Part shown: in pieces, positions 1 through 5,383 of the stretch | Position numbering within the stretch: the first letter of the stretch is position 1 | Layout of the letters: each line of letters begins with the position of its first letter | DNA from: an uncultured Demequina sp. | GTDB lineage: Bacteria; Actinomycetota; Actinomycetes; Actinomycetales; Demequinaceae | Length of the DNA: 5,492 nt | Assembly: GCA_937925595.1 (NCBI GenBank) | Contig: CALALQ010000508.1 | Location: 1 to 5,492 of the forward strand | Direction: 5' to 3' | Program-made: the position numbers and the translations under genes | Notes under the pieces: generated by a model | The model's database searches: none | What the model was told of the DNA's origin: nothing | What the model saw: the letters and a program-made list of their open reading frames with translations, nothing else

Positions 1-176
1 CCGACGATATAACGCCCGAACGCGTGTGCCGACGAGCCCGCCCGCGACGCGGGGGCTGCGCGTGTCCCCGGACACCGCGATCGGCACGTCGAACGCTCCG
101 GACCGTCGTCTTCGGACCGACCGAGCGCGCGAGTGAATTCCTGCGTCGCAAGAGCGAAACCGGCGGCCATCCCCGG
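1..176. other. Left-edge stretch with no supported gene
   Basis: I see no convincing coding region here. Plus frame 1 stops at TAA 10-12, so an upstream plus-strand gene could end there, but only three codons are visible. A GTG at 87 on the minus strand has a GGAG eight bases upstream and stays open to the left edge; its 29 codons match nothing I know and include a rare TTA. A short inverted repeat, GTGTC/GACAC with a CCCG loop, lies at 62-75 and could be a weak terminator. The rest looks like GC-rich intergenic sequence. Confidence 0.4.
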
Positions 177-204
177 CTGCCACCGCCCGGACCGCCGCTA
201 CTTT
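177..204 (+). promoter_or_regulatory. Promoter of the 211-822 gene, predicting a leaderless transcript
   Basis: A -10-like TACTTT lies at 199-204 and fits the actinobacterial TANNNT pattern. A CTGCCA at 177-182 matches four of six positions of TTGACA, with a 16-base spacer. Counting from the last T of the -10 as -7 puts +1 at about 211, exactly on the GTG start. No Shine-Dalgarno sequence precedes that GTG. Leaderless mRNAs are common in actinobacteria, so the promoter and the start codon support each other. Confidence 0.5.
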
Positions 205-210
205 CGACGC

Positions 211-822
211 GTGAACCCCTTCGATCTCACCTGGGGATCGGTCGCCGACTGGGTCGCCGCGGTGGCGGCTGCCCTCGGCGCCGGTCTCAGCATCGCCGCT
301 CTTCGCCACGCGCTCGCCGCGAACAACACCGCCGAGCAGACGCGATTGGACGCCCAGCGAACCGCCGCCGCGACGGACGCGCGCGAGCGCGCGCGTGATG
401 CCACGGACCGCGATCGTGAACGGCGCACCCTCGCCGGGAGCGTGGCCGCGTGGTGGGCCGCAGATCGAGAGGAGGCCGGCCGTCGCTACGTCGTCGTCGT
501 CTCGAACCAGAGCCCGACCTCCGCCGTCTTCTCCGACGTGGATGTGACGGTTTCAGGATGGCGGGGAGCGACGCACCTCATCCACATGAACATCCTCCCG
601 CCGGGGAAGTTCTTCGTGGAGCAGGGAATGGAAGCCGGGCAGCCACGGTGGAAACGCATCCCCCTCCCCGTCTTGCCCGAGGACGTCCTCGATCCCTTCA
701 CCGTGGCATCCGATCGGTCGATCGTGCAGGTGGAGTACACCGACGGGCTCGGGACCCGGTGGCGCTGGACGCCGCGCGGGGGTCTGACGGAGGTCGAGCG
801 GGTCGACGCACCCGTCCCCTGA
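211..822 (+). CDS. Small membrane-anchored protein of unknown function
   Basis: I do not recognise a named family. The GTG at 211 gives 203 residues and is preferred because a -10 box ends six bases before it; the in-frame ATG at 133 would add 26 residues of non-protein-like sequence. In order: a hydrophobic segment at about residues 8-31 (WGSVADWVAAVAAALGAGLS), a highly charged Arg/Asp/Glu-rich helix at about 40-75 that could form a coiled coil, then a probable beta-rich globular part from about 92 to 190. The end carries Y-T-D-G-x-G-x-x-W-R-W-T-P-R-G-G-L. That pattern recalls many actinobacterial hypothetical proteins with one N-terminal TM helix and a soluble domain ending in an aromatic, Gly-rich strand. 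It is probably inserted in the membrane through its N-terminus. It stands alone, convergent with the minus-strand cassette. The gene call is firm; function and exact start are not. Confidence 0.8.
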   Translation: MNPFDLTWGSVADWVAAVAAALGAGLSIAALRHALAANNTAEQTRLDAQRTAAATDARERARDATDRDRERRTLAGSVAAWWAADREEAGRRYVVVVSNQSPTSAVFSDVDVTVSGWRGATHLIHMNILPPGKFFVEQGMEAGQPRWKRIPLPVLPEDVLDPFTVASDRSIVQVEYTDGLGTRWRWTPRGGLTEVERVDAPVP

Positions 823-878
823 GCGAGGCACCCGGTCGACACCTGGCGAGGGGCTTCGAACCCACCGGGCCCGTCGAC

Positions 879-897
879 GTCGGCCGCATCGGCCGAC
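879..897. terminator. Hairpin between convergent genes, possible bidirectional terminator
   Basis: GTCGGCC (879-885) pairs perfectly with GGCCGAC (891-897) around a five-base loop. It lies 57 bases after the stop at 822 and 12 bases past the minus-strand stop at 909-911. There is no T-tract on either side, so this is a structure-only call, as often seen in high-GC actinobacteria. Confidence 0.45.
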
Positions 898-908
898 CGT
901 GCGATCGC

Positions 909-1097
909 TTACGCGGCGTTCAACGGAGTGATCGACGCGATCTGGGCGCCGGCGATGTCCTCAGCCAGTTCGAGCTCGTACCGCGTCTGCAGGTTCAGCC
1001 AGAACTGCGGGTCCGTTCCGAAAGAGCGACCGAGGAGCAATGCCCTATCGGCGCTGATCGCTCGCTTGCCGTGGACGACCTCGTTGGCCCTTTTCAC
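909..1097 (-). pseudogene. higA: 5'-truncated HigA-type antitoxin remnant (XRE/HigA family)
   Basis: The 62-residue reading frame matches the C-terminal two thirds of HigA-family antitoxins: R-x-N-E-V-V-H-G-K-R-A-I-S-A-D, then F-G-T-D-P-Q-F-W-L-N-L-Q-T-R-Y-E-L. Intact members are about 90-100 residues and begin with an H-P-G-E segment and the first helices of the helix-turn-helix. Here the match begins at about the recognition helix. Upstream in the same frame there are only 21 more codons before a TAG at 1161-1163, with no HTH-like sequence and no earlier start; the other two frames do not supply the missing part. The apparent GTG start has no spaced Shine-Dalgarno. No HigB toxin lies next to it. 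The break is close to the stop (1108) of the two-TM gene, which suggests a deletion or insertion joined the two. It is most likely non-functional, although a short C-terminal peptide could still be made. Confidence 0.75.
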
Positions 1098-1107
1098 CTC
1101 GCGAGCG

Positions 1108-1647
1108 TCACTGAATCGGCGGGGTCTTGAGCGCCTCGACGATAACTCGCGGGTCGACGTCTAGGTTGCCCGCCGCAACCGAGCGTCGCCGCCGCTTACC
1201 GGCATCCCGTCGGGTGAACTCGATGCGCACCGCACTCGGACCGGTGGCGGGGACTATCTCGGCGGTGGTGCCCTCCCTCGGCCACTCCTCGGCACGAACC
1301 CGAGGCGCCAGCGCCGACGGCCTTTCGATGGCGGGGAAGAGGACGGCCGCAGGCGTGATTGTGACGGCGACCTCCGGCATGCGCACCTGACGTCGCAGCT
1401 GTCGCATCCCGAACACGACGATGGCGATCGGGGCCACAAGCAGCACGGCCAGGGCGAGGAAGTAGGCCGCGTCGACACCCGTGTCGATCGCCAAAGCAAC
1501 GAACGGCAACAGCACGATCACTCCGAGAAACGCCCCAAGAACGAGAAGCAAAGTTCCCTGGGTGCGAACGAGGCGTCGGAGCGTCCGCTCATGAGCTGCA
1601 CGGCTGACCTCGTCGTACCGCGCAATCACCATCGCCTGGGATGTCAT
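1108..1647 (-). CDS. Two-TM membrane protein with C-terminal PH-like strand region (unknown function)
   Basis: The 179-residue product has two strong hydrophobic segments, at about residues 31-54 and 59-80, with arginines on both sides (R21-R28 before, R82-R89 after). This suggests a membrane hairpin with both ends in the cytoplasm. The rest (about 90-170) alternates short hydrophobic strands and turns, with a basic patch K-R-R-R-R at 151-155 and a closing helix D-P-R-V-I-V-E-A-L. The layout of two TM helices plus a small beta domain recalls bacterial PH-domain membrane proteins, but I cannot assign it firmly. The ATG overlaps the previous gene's stop as ATGA (1644-1647), indicating translational coupling and the same operon. 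The C-terminus abuts the antitoxin remnant, so the native end may have been altered by that rearrangement. Sampled GC is lower than in ychF. Confidence 0.8.
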   Translation of the reverse strand: MTSQAMVIARYDEVSRAAHERTLRRLVRTQGTLLLVLGAFLGVIVLLPFVALAIDTGVDAAYFLALAVLLVAPIAIVVFGMRQLRRQVRMPEVAVTITPAAVLFPAIERPSALAPRVRAEEWPREGTTAEIVPATGPSAVRIEFTRRDAGKRRRRSVAAGNLDVDPRVIVEALKTPPIQ

Positions 1648-2093
1648 CGACCGCTTTCCGTCTGACGATCGGGGCCATCGCTGGAGTGATGAACGTAGGA
1701 CCAGCCGCCGAGTTCATCCTCCCGGACAGCTTGATTGGTGAGAACCGCGCGCCGCATGACGTCCGCTACATCGGAAGCAATTTCGTCCTCGGACCGGCGC
1801 ACCATCCGTTGTTGTACCTGTTCCGCGGTCTCATCTATCGTTCGACGCTGCTCGCGGTCGAGCCCGGGCGGGTCCGCCAGACGCCGCATCTGAGCGCCGA
1901 AAGCACCGCACCATTTTGGGTCCTGAAGCAGTGCGCGCAACGGTCTTTCACCGTTCGCGACGAGCCGAAGTCTACTGGCATAGGCCTCATCGTCAGTCGC
2001 GTTGGCGAGCGCGAGGAGCCTCGTCTGGAGATTCCGGGCGAAGTCATCACCCGTGGCACGCAGCAGGGCAGCAGATACGTCAGGTAGATCCAC
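1644..2093 (-). CDS. Unrecognised helical protein, middle gene of the WXG-like cassette
   Basis: The GTG at 2093 gives 149 residues. I prefer it to a TTG at 2117 because a perfect GGAGG sits six bases upstream and it starts one base after the TAA of the preceding gene. The sequence has no signal peptide or membrane segment and looks almost fully alpha-helical: about 8-30, 34-57, 60-72 and a long charged helix at about 78-118, followed by a polar tail. It has a single cysteine (Cys62, in a W-C-G-A-F-G context) and I see no catalytic motif. Tight coupling on both sides, to the WXG-like gene upstream and the membrane protein downstream, points to joint expression. By analogy with type VII loci it could be a chaperone, immunity or structural partner; that is inference only. 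An AGA codon at residue 41 is unusual for this GC content. Confidence 0.78.
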   Translation of the reverse strand: MDLPDVSAALLRATGDDFARNLQTRLLALANATDDEAYASRLRLVANGERPLRALLQDPKWCGAFGAQMRRLADPPGLDREQRRTIDETAEQVQQRMVRRSEDEIASDVADVMRRAVLTNQAVREDELGGWSYVHHSSDGPDRQTESGR

Positions 2094-2094
2094 G

Positions 2095-3189
2095 TTAGGC
2101 CTCCGGTAATGGAACAAAGTTGAGGTTTGTGGTCGAGGATCCGAGGGCTGCTCCCGCCGCTATGGTCGTCGAGAGTGCAGTCATCATCACACTCCACGAG
2201 GACGAGAATGCCTGTACCGCGGCGACCACAGCCGACACAACGGCGGCTGGCGCCAGAGCGCCGAGTGTCAAGACCGCGCCGAAGGCCCCGGTGACCGATG
2301 AGACGCCCATCGCGGCCGCGATGATCGCATCGACGAGAGCGTCCAACGCGGATAGCATCGCCGAGCATGCCCCATACGCGGCCCACGCAGCGTCCGTGTA
2401 CTTCGTCTCGAGGTCACCATACACATCTGGCTGCGCGGCCAAAGCCGCTACGAGTTCCGCGAAGTACTCGCCCGCGCGATCGGCGCCCTCCCCGCTCGTC
2501 CAGGCCCCGAAGACGTCGATAGCAACGTTCTGAAGGGCTGCGGCGAGCTGTCCGAAGAACTCCCCGATATGGCCGAAGGCGCTGCCCGCGAGCGCGACCT
2601 TGTCCCAATCGCCGCCAATTTTCTGGGCGAGGAACTCGAAGACATCCTGCCCGCCCGTCCAGCCCGGTCGAAAGAGTTGAATGACGAGGTTGACGAGTTC
2701 GCGCGCCCAGTTGGACAACGAAAGGTAGTCCGGCCAGTTGATGACGTCCCACATGACCTGGAAGGTCGGGTCGGCTAAAGATGACTCTGGGGTAATGAGA
2801 GCCCCGACAGGGGAAGGATAATCGAGACTCCGACGAGCAGTGTCCGCGTCGATCGGCACCGCCGCCGAACTAGGGTCCAAGTCGGCGAAGAGGTCGCGAA
2901 CGCTGACCTGAGCGCTGTATTCGTTGTCATCAAAGCGTTGCGCGACATCTTCCAACGCGCCCCACGTCGCCACCATCAGCGCCTTCGAACGGAGGAGCCC
3001 GGACTCAACATTCGACGCGAAAGAACGGTGCTCCGCCAGCAGCCACTCCATCAACGCACCGCCCACCCACGACTGTGCCTTATCGATATGGGTGTCGAAG
3101 TAATCGAGCGCACGGTTTACATCGGAGGCCAGCTGTTGAGAGGCCTCGCCGCCGCCTCGAACGACAGAAGTGTCTACCTCGATGGCCAT
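2095..3189 (-). CDS. WXG100-like protein, putative type VII secretion substrate or component
   Basis: This 364-residue protein starts at ATG 3189, with GAGGT nine bases upstream. Residues 1-95 resemble a WXG100 helical hairpin: a polar helix, a turn with W41-V-G43, then a second helix. A loop-rich linker follows (about 96-155). Residues 195-270 may hold a second hairpin around W230-T-S-G233, with Y257-G-D-L-E261 fitting the YxxxD/E export pattern of ESX substrates, although motifs this short arise by chance. Residues about 280-350 are Ala/Gly/Val-rich and strongly hydrophobic, enough for two or three membrane-spanning or amphipathic helices. The last residues are polar. No nuclease, NADase or deaminase motif is visible, so a catalytic toxin is not supported. 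It leads a three-gene operon whose next gene starts one base after its stop. A TTA leucine codon at residue 138 and lower GC suggest acquired DNA. Alternatives are a PPE- or EspB-like secreted protein, or a phage-derived helical protein. Confidence 0.7.
   Translation of the reverse strand: MAIEVDTSVVRGGGEASQQLASDVNRALDYFDTHIDKAQSWVGGALMEWLLAEHRSFASNVESGLLRSKALMVATWGALEDVAQRFDDNEYSAQVSVRDLFADLDPSSAAVPIDADTARRSLDYPSPVGALITPESSLADPTFQVMWDVINWPDYLSLSNWARELVNLVIQLFRPGWTGGQDVFEFLAQKIGGDWDKVALAGSAFGHIGEFFGQLAAALQNVAIDVFGAWTSGEGADRAGEYFAELVAALAAQPDVYGDLETKYTDAAWAAYGACSAMLSALDALVDAIIAAAMGVSSVTGAFGAVLTLGALAPAAVVSAVVAAVQAFSSSWSVMMTALSTTIAAGAALGSSTTNLNFVPLPEA
2100..2105 (-). promoter_or_regulatory. Strong Shine-Dalgarno deciding the start of the 2093-1644 gene
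   Basis: On the minus strand CGGAGG lies six bases before the GTG at 2093, inside the last codons of the upstream gene, whose TAA (2097-2095) falls within the spacer. This favours GTG 2093 over the longer TTG form and suggests coupled re-initiation. Confidence 0.75.
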
Positions 3190-3198
3190 GCGCTTCTC

Positions 3199-3203
3199 AC
3201 CTC
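3199..3203 (-). promoter_or_regulatory. Ribosome binding site of the WXG-like gene
   Basis: GAGGT on the minus strand lies nine bases upstream of the ATG at 3189. No better start with a comparable site is seen nearby, so it supports this ATG. Confidence 0.55.
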
Positions 3204-3222
3204 GCCCCCGGAAAGTGTTGTC

Positions 3223-3228
3223 AGCCTA
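3223..3228 (-). promoter_or_regulatory. Possible -10 box of the cassette promoter
   Basis: TAGGCT on the minus strand fits TANNNT and would start transcription at about 3216, leaving a leader of roughly 27 bases that contains the GAGGT site. No good -35 hexamer is present at 16-18 bases (GAAAAC at 17). It lies between the hairpin after ychF and the first cassette gene, where a cassette promoter is expected. Confidence 0.35.
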
Positions 3229-3255
3229 CCGCCACCGGTCGCGACGTTTTCCAGG

Positions 3256-3274
3256 GCGTGAGTCCGCCTCACGC
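3256..3274 (-). terminator. Hairpin directly after ychF, probable terminator
   Basis: GCGTGAG (3256-3262) and CTCACGC (3268-3274) form a perfect seven-base stem with a five-base loop, immediately after the ychF stop (3277-3275, minus strand). The downstream minus-strand sequence has no T-tract. Its position suggests it separates ychF transcription from the cassette that follows in the same direction. Confidence 0.5.
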
Positions 3275-4348
3275 TCAGTTGTTGAAACGGAACTCCACCA
3301 CGTCGCCGTCCTGCATGACGTAGTCCTTGCCCTCGAGGCGGGCCTTGCCCTTCGCGCGGGCCTCGGCGACCGAGCCGAGCTCGACCAGGTCGGCGAACGA
3401 GATGACCTCGGCCTTGATGAAGCCCTTCTCGAAGTCGGTGTGGATGACACCGGCCGCCTGCGGGGCCTTCGCGCCCTGCGGGATCGTCCACGCGCGGGCC
3501 TCCTTGGGGCCGGCCGTGAGGTAGGTCTGCAGGCCGAGCGTGTCGAAGCCGATGCGGGCGAGCTGGTCGAGGCCCGACTCGTCCTGACCGGTGGAGGCCA
3601 GCAGCTCGGCGGCGTCCTCGGGGTCGAGGTCGATCAGCTCGGACTCGATCTTGGCATCCAGGAAGACGGCCTTCGCGGGGGCGACCAGGGCTGCGAGCTC
3701 ATTCTTCTTGGCCTGATCCGTGAGCACGGCCTCGTCGACGTTGAAGACGAAGATGAAGGGCTTCGCGGTCAGCAGGCCCTGCTCGCGGATCGGCGAGAGG
3801 TCGAGACCGGATGCCGAGAGCAGCACGCCGCGCTGCAGCGCGTCCTGGGCCGCCTTCGCGGCGTCGAGCACCGAGGGGTCGAGCTTCTTGCCCTTGACCT
3901 CCTTCTCGTACCGGGTGATCGCCTTCTCGAGGGTCTGGAGGTCGGCGAGCTGGAGCTCGGCGTTGATCGTCTCCATGTCGCTCGCGGGGTTGACCGCTCC
4001 GTCGACGTGGACCACGTCGTCGTCGGCGAATCCGCGGACGACCTGGGCGATGGCATCCGCTTCCCGGATGTTCGCGAGGAACTGGTTGCCGAGGCCCTCG
4101 CCCTCGCTCGCCCCGCGGACGATGCCGGCGATGTCGACGAACGACACCGCGGCGGGCACGAGCCGCTCGCTCTGGAACACGTCGGCGAGCTGCTGCAGGC
4201 GCGCATCGGGAAGGTTCACGACCCCGACGTTGGGCTCGATCGTGGCGAACGGGTAGTTCGCGGCGAGCACCGAGTTCTTGGTCAGGGCGTTGAAGAGGGT
4301 GGACTTTCCCACGTTGGGAAGGCCGACGATTCCGATGGTAAGAGCCAC
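3275..4348 (-). CDS. ychF: Redox-regulated P-loop ATPase YchF (Obg/OLA1 family)
   Basis: The 357-residue product is full length for the family (the E. coli protein is about 363). It has the Walker A/G1 motif G9-L-P-N-V-G-K-S-T17, a switch region with D72-I-A-G75 followed by G-x-S-E-G-x-G-L-G-N-x-F-L, and N203-V-D-E206 in place of the usual NKxD. That NxxE-type G4 motif is why YchF prefers ATP to GTP. A helical coiled-coil insert lies at about 125-210, and a C-terminal TGS domain at about 278-357 ends in D-Y-x-M-x-D-G-D-V-V-E-F-R-F-N-N. The family is cytosolic, binds the ribosome and is linked to translation and oxidative-stress control; it is nearly universal. The GTG start has no Shine-Dalgarno, but TAACCT lies eight bases upstream, which suggests a leaderless or very short-leader transcript. 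The start is fixed by the conserved A-L-T-I-G-I-V-G-L-P-N-V-G opening. No anomaly in the protein. Confidence 0.97.
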   Translation of the reverse strand: MALTIGIVGLPNVGKSTLFNALTKNSVLAANYPFATIEPNVGVVNLPDARLQQLADVFQSERLVPAAVSFVDIAGIVRGASEGEGLGNQFLANIREADAIAQVVRGFADDDVVHVDGAVNPASDMETINAELQLADLQTLEKAITRYEKEVKGKKLDPSVLDAAKAAQDALQRGVLLSASGLDLSPIREQGLLTAKPFIFVFNVDEAVLTDQAKKNELAALVAPAKAVFLDAKIESELIDLDPEDAAELLASTGQDESGLDQLARIGFDTLGLQTYLTAGPKEARAWTIPQGAKAPQAAGVIHTDFEKGFIKAEVISFADLVELGSVAEARAKGKARLEGKDYVMQDGDVVEFRFNN

Positions 4349-4356
4349 GGGAGTCC

Positions 4357-4362
4357 AGGTTA
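4357..4362 (-). promoter_or_regulatory. -10 box of ychF (near-leaderless)
   Basis: TAACCT on the minus strand fits TANNNT. With its last T as -7, transcription would start at about 4350, two bases before the GTG at 4348. No convincing -35 hexamer is seen. It lies in the 40-base gap after the methyltransferase stop, so ychF could be transcribed both by itself and by read-through. Confidence 0.42.
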
Positions 4363-4388
4363 CCCGGCTCGGGCCGCGCCCACCTGCG

Positions 4389-5138
4389 TCAGGGCCTGCG
4401 CGCGCGGAACGCGTGGGTGACGTACGGCAACGCCACGGTGCCCCCGTCGGCCAGTCCGGGGACGGATGCCACGACCTCGTCGACGGCCGCGTCGATGCGC
4501 TCGCGCGTCGAGGGGTCGGCCGTGATGATGTCGCTGCGCGACGACACCAGCTCGCGCAGGACGGGGAGGGTGAGGTGGCGCTCCCACCTCCATTCGCGGT
4601 GCTCGAGCGGCCCGAACGGCTCGGCGACGCGCGGACCGGTGGTGGCGAGCAGCACCTCGGCGTTCGATCCGCCCATCGCCGCGGTGAGCCGTCGGACCCA
4701 GTCGACGGCGTCGTCGCGGATGTTCCAGATCAGGCCCAGCGAACCGCCGCTGCGCAGCACGCGGCCGACTTCGCGCGAGGCCGCCTCGACATCGACCCAG
4801 TGCCAGGCCTGCCCCAGGACGACCGCGTCGAGACCGGCGTCGGGCAGCGGCAGATGCTCGGCGGTTCCCGCGAACGTGGGCACGCCGCGCACCGCCTCTC
4901 GCAGGGCGGCGAGCATGTCGGCATCCGGATCCACGGCCACCACGTCGGCGCCGAGCTCGACGACCGTGCGCGTGAGCTTGCCCGTTCCCGCCCCCACGTC
5001 GGCCACGCGCAGGGCGCGCCCCTCTTCGCGGACGGGCTCCAGGAGCCAGGCCACGGCGTCGGCCGGGTACCCCGGACGCCCCGATTCGTAGGCGGATGCC
5101 GCCTGCCCGAACGATGTCGACTTCTCACTGCGCGCCAT
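4389..5138 (-). CDS. Class I SAM-dependent methyltransferase (Methyltransf_11 type)
   Basis: The 249-residue product has the seven-strand SAM-binding fold signature. Motif I is A46-D-V-G-A-G-T-G-K54, with an acidic residue ending strand 2 at about D70 (V-V-A-V-D-P-D-A). Motif post-II is G91-T-A-E-H-L-P-L-P-D, and G-Q-A-W-H-W at 109-114 is the family's usual strand-4 sequence. R-V-L-R-S-G-G-S-L-G-L-I-W-N closes the core at about 126-139. The N-terminal F-x-x-A-A-x-x-Y-E-x-G-R-P-G-Y-P motif is typical of this group. The substrate cannot be told from sequence; relatives act on small molecules. It should be a soluble cytosolic enzyme. The frame stays open upstream to 5390, but the ATG at 5138 fits the conserved N-terminus and has TAGGGT seven bases upstream; the extension is low-complexity Arg/Pro/Gly sequence. 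It lies 40 bases upstream of ychF on the same strand and is divergent from the exonuclease. Confidence 0.92.
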   Translation of the reverse strand: MARSEKSTSFGQAASAYESGRPGYPADAVAWLLEPVREEGRALRVADVGAGTGKLTRTVVELGADVVAVDPDADMLAALREAVRGVPTFAGTAEHLPLPDAGLDAVVLGQAWHWVDVEAASREVGRVLRSGGSLGLIWNIRDDAVDWVRRLTAAMGGSNAEVLLATTGPRVAEPFGPLEHREWRWERHLTLPVLRELVSSRSDIITADPSTRERIDAAVDEVVASVPGLADGGTVALPYVTHAFRARRP

Positions 5139-5145
5139 GCCCCCG

Positions 5146-5151
5146 ACCCTA
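5146..5151 (-). promoter_or_regulatory. -10 box of the methyltransferase gene (leaderless)
   Basis: TAGGGT on the minus strand fits TANNNT and ends seven bases before the ATG at 5138. This places transcription start at or one base before the start codon. No good -35 match is present at 16-18 bases. The geometry is the same as for the 211-822 gene and ychF. Confidence 0.42.
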
Positions 5152-5301
5152 CGCCGCCCCTCCGACACCGCAGCAGGCCGATCGGGCCCGCCGTCGGTGG
5201 CGTTTCCCACGGCGCGGGAGCCGTCGCGCGGAGTCGGTGCTCGATCCATCGATGCCGGAGGCCGAACGCCGGCGTGTCGCGGACGAACTCCGCGCGACGG
5301 T

Positions 5302-5344
5302 GCGCGCCGCCCCCATCCGCCGGGGAGGGCGGACCCCGGCGCGC
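5302..5344. repeat. Nested GC-rich inverted repeat upstream of the exonuclease
   Basis: The outer arms GCGCGCC (5302-5308) and GGCGCGC (5338-5344) pair perfectly. An inner stem CCGCC (5317-5321) / GGCGG (5328-5332) has a six-base loop. It ends 39 bases before the GTG at 5384 and could fold in a leader RNA, or be a chance product of very high GC. Confidence 0.4.
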
Positions 5345-5383
5345 CTCCCGGGCGATGCCCGCTTTGCGGCGCAGGGTGAAGAC

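Larger units (their letters stand above)
5139..5383. other. Intergenic region between divergent methyltransferase and exonuclease genes
   Basis: This stretch of 245 bases holds the methyltransferase -10 at its left end and the nested inverted repeat at 5302-5344. There is no TA dinucleotide after 5151, so no TANNNT promoter for the exonuclease is visible. Frames are open on both strands because of the GC content, but the translations are Arg/Pro/Gly-rich and match nothing I know. The plus frame leading into the exonuclease is open throughout, so part of it could be coding if the gene starts earlier. Confidence 0.5.

Noticed and set aside
1..87. Minus-strand partial gene from GTG 87 with a GGAG upstream
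   Set aside because: Only 29 codons, no recognisable motif, a rare TTA codon and no promoter; too weak to list as a gene.
377..397. Alternating CG run inside the first gene, possible Z-DNA or regulatory element
   Set aside because: It is explained by consecutive Ala/Arg/Glu codons in the charged helix of the encoded protein.
850..872. T-loop-like TTCGAA motif suggesting a tRNA or attachment-site remnant
   Set aside because: The flanking stem pairs only three bases cleanly, and no acceptor, D-arm or anticodon arm can be drawn on either strand.
450..1130. 226-codon plus-strand frame crossing the end of the first gene and the antitoxin remnant
   Set aside because: Arginine-rich shadow frame overlapping two better-supported frames on both strands.
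3170..4420. 416-codon plus-strand open frame antisense to ychF
   Set aside because: It is the shadow of YchF in high-GC DNA: the translation is repetitive Leu/Gly/Asp/Arg-rich sequence with no family match, while the minus strand encodes complete YchF motifs.
4417..5091. 224-codon plus-strand open frame antisense to the methyltransferase
   Set aside because: Ser/Thr/Arg-rich low-complexity translation opposite a gene with clear SAM-binding motifs.
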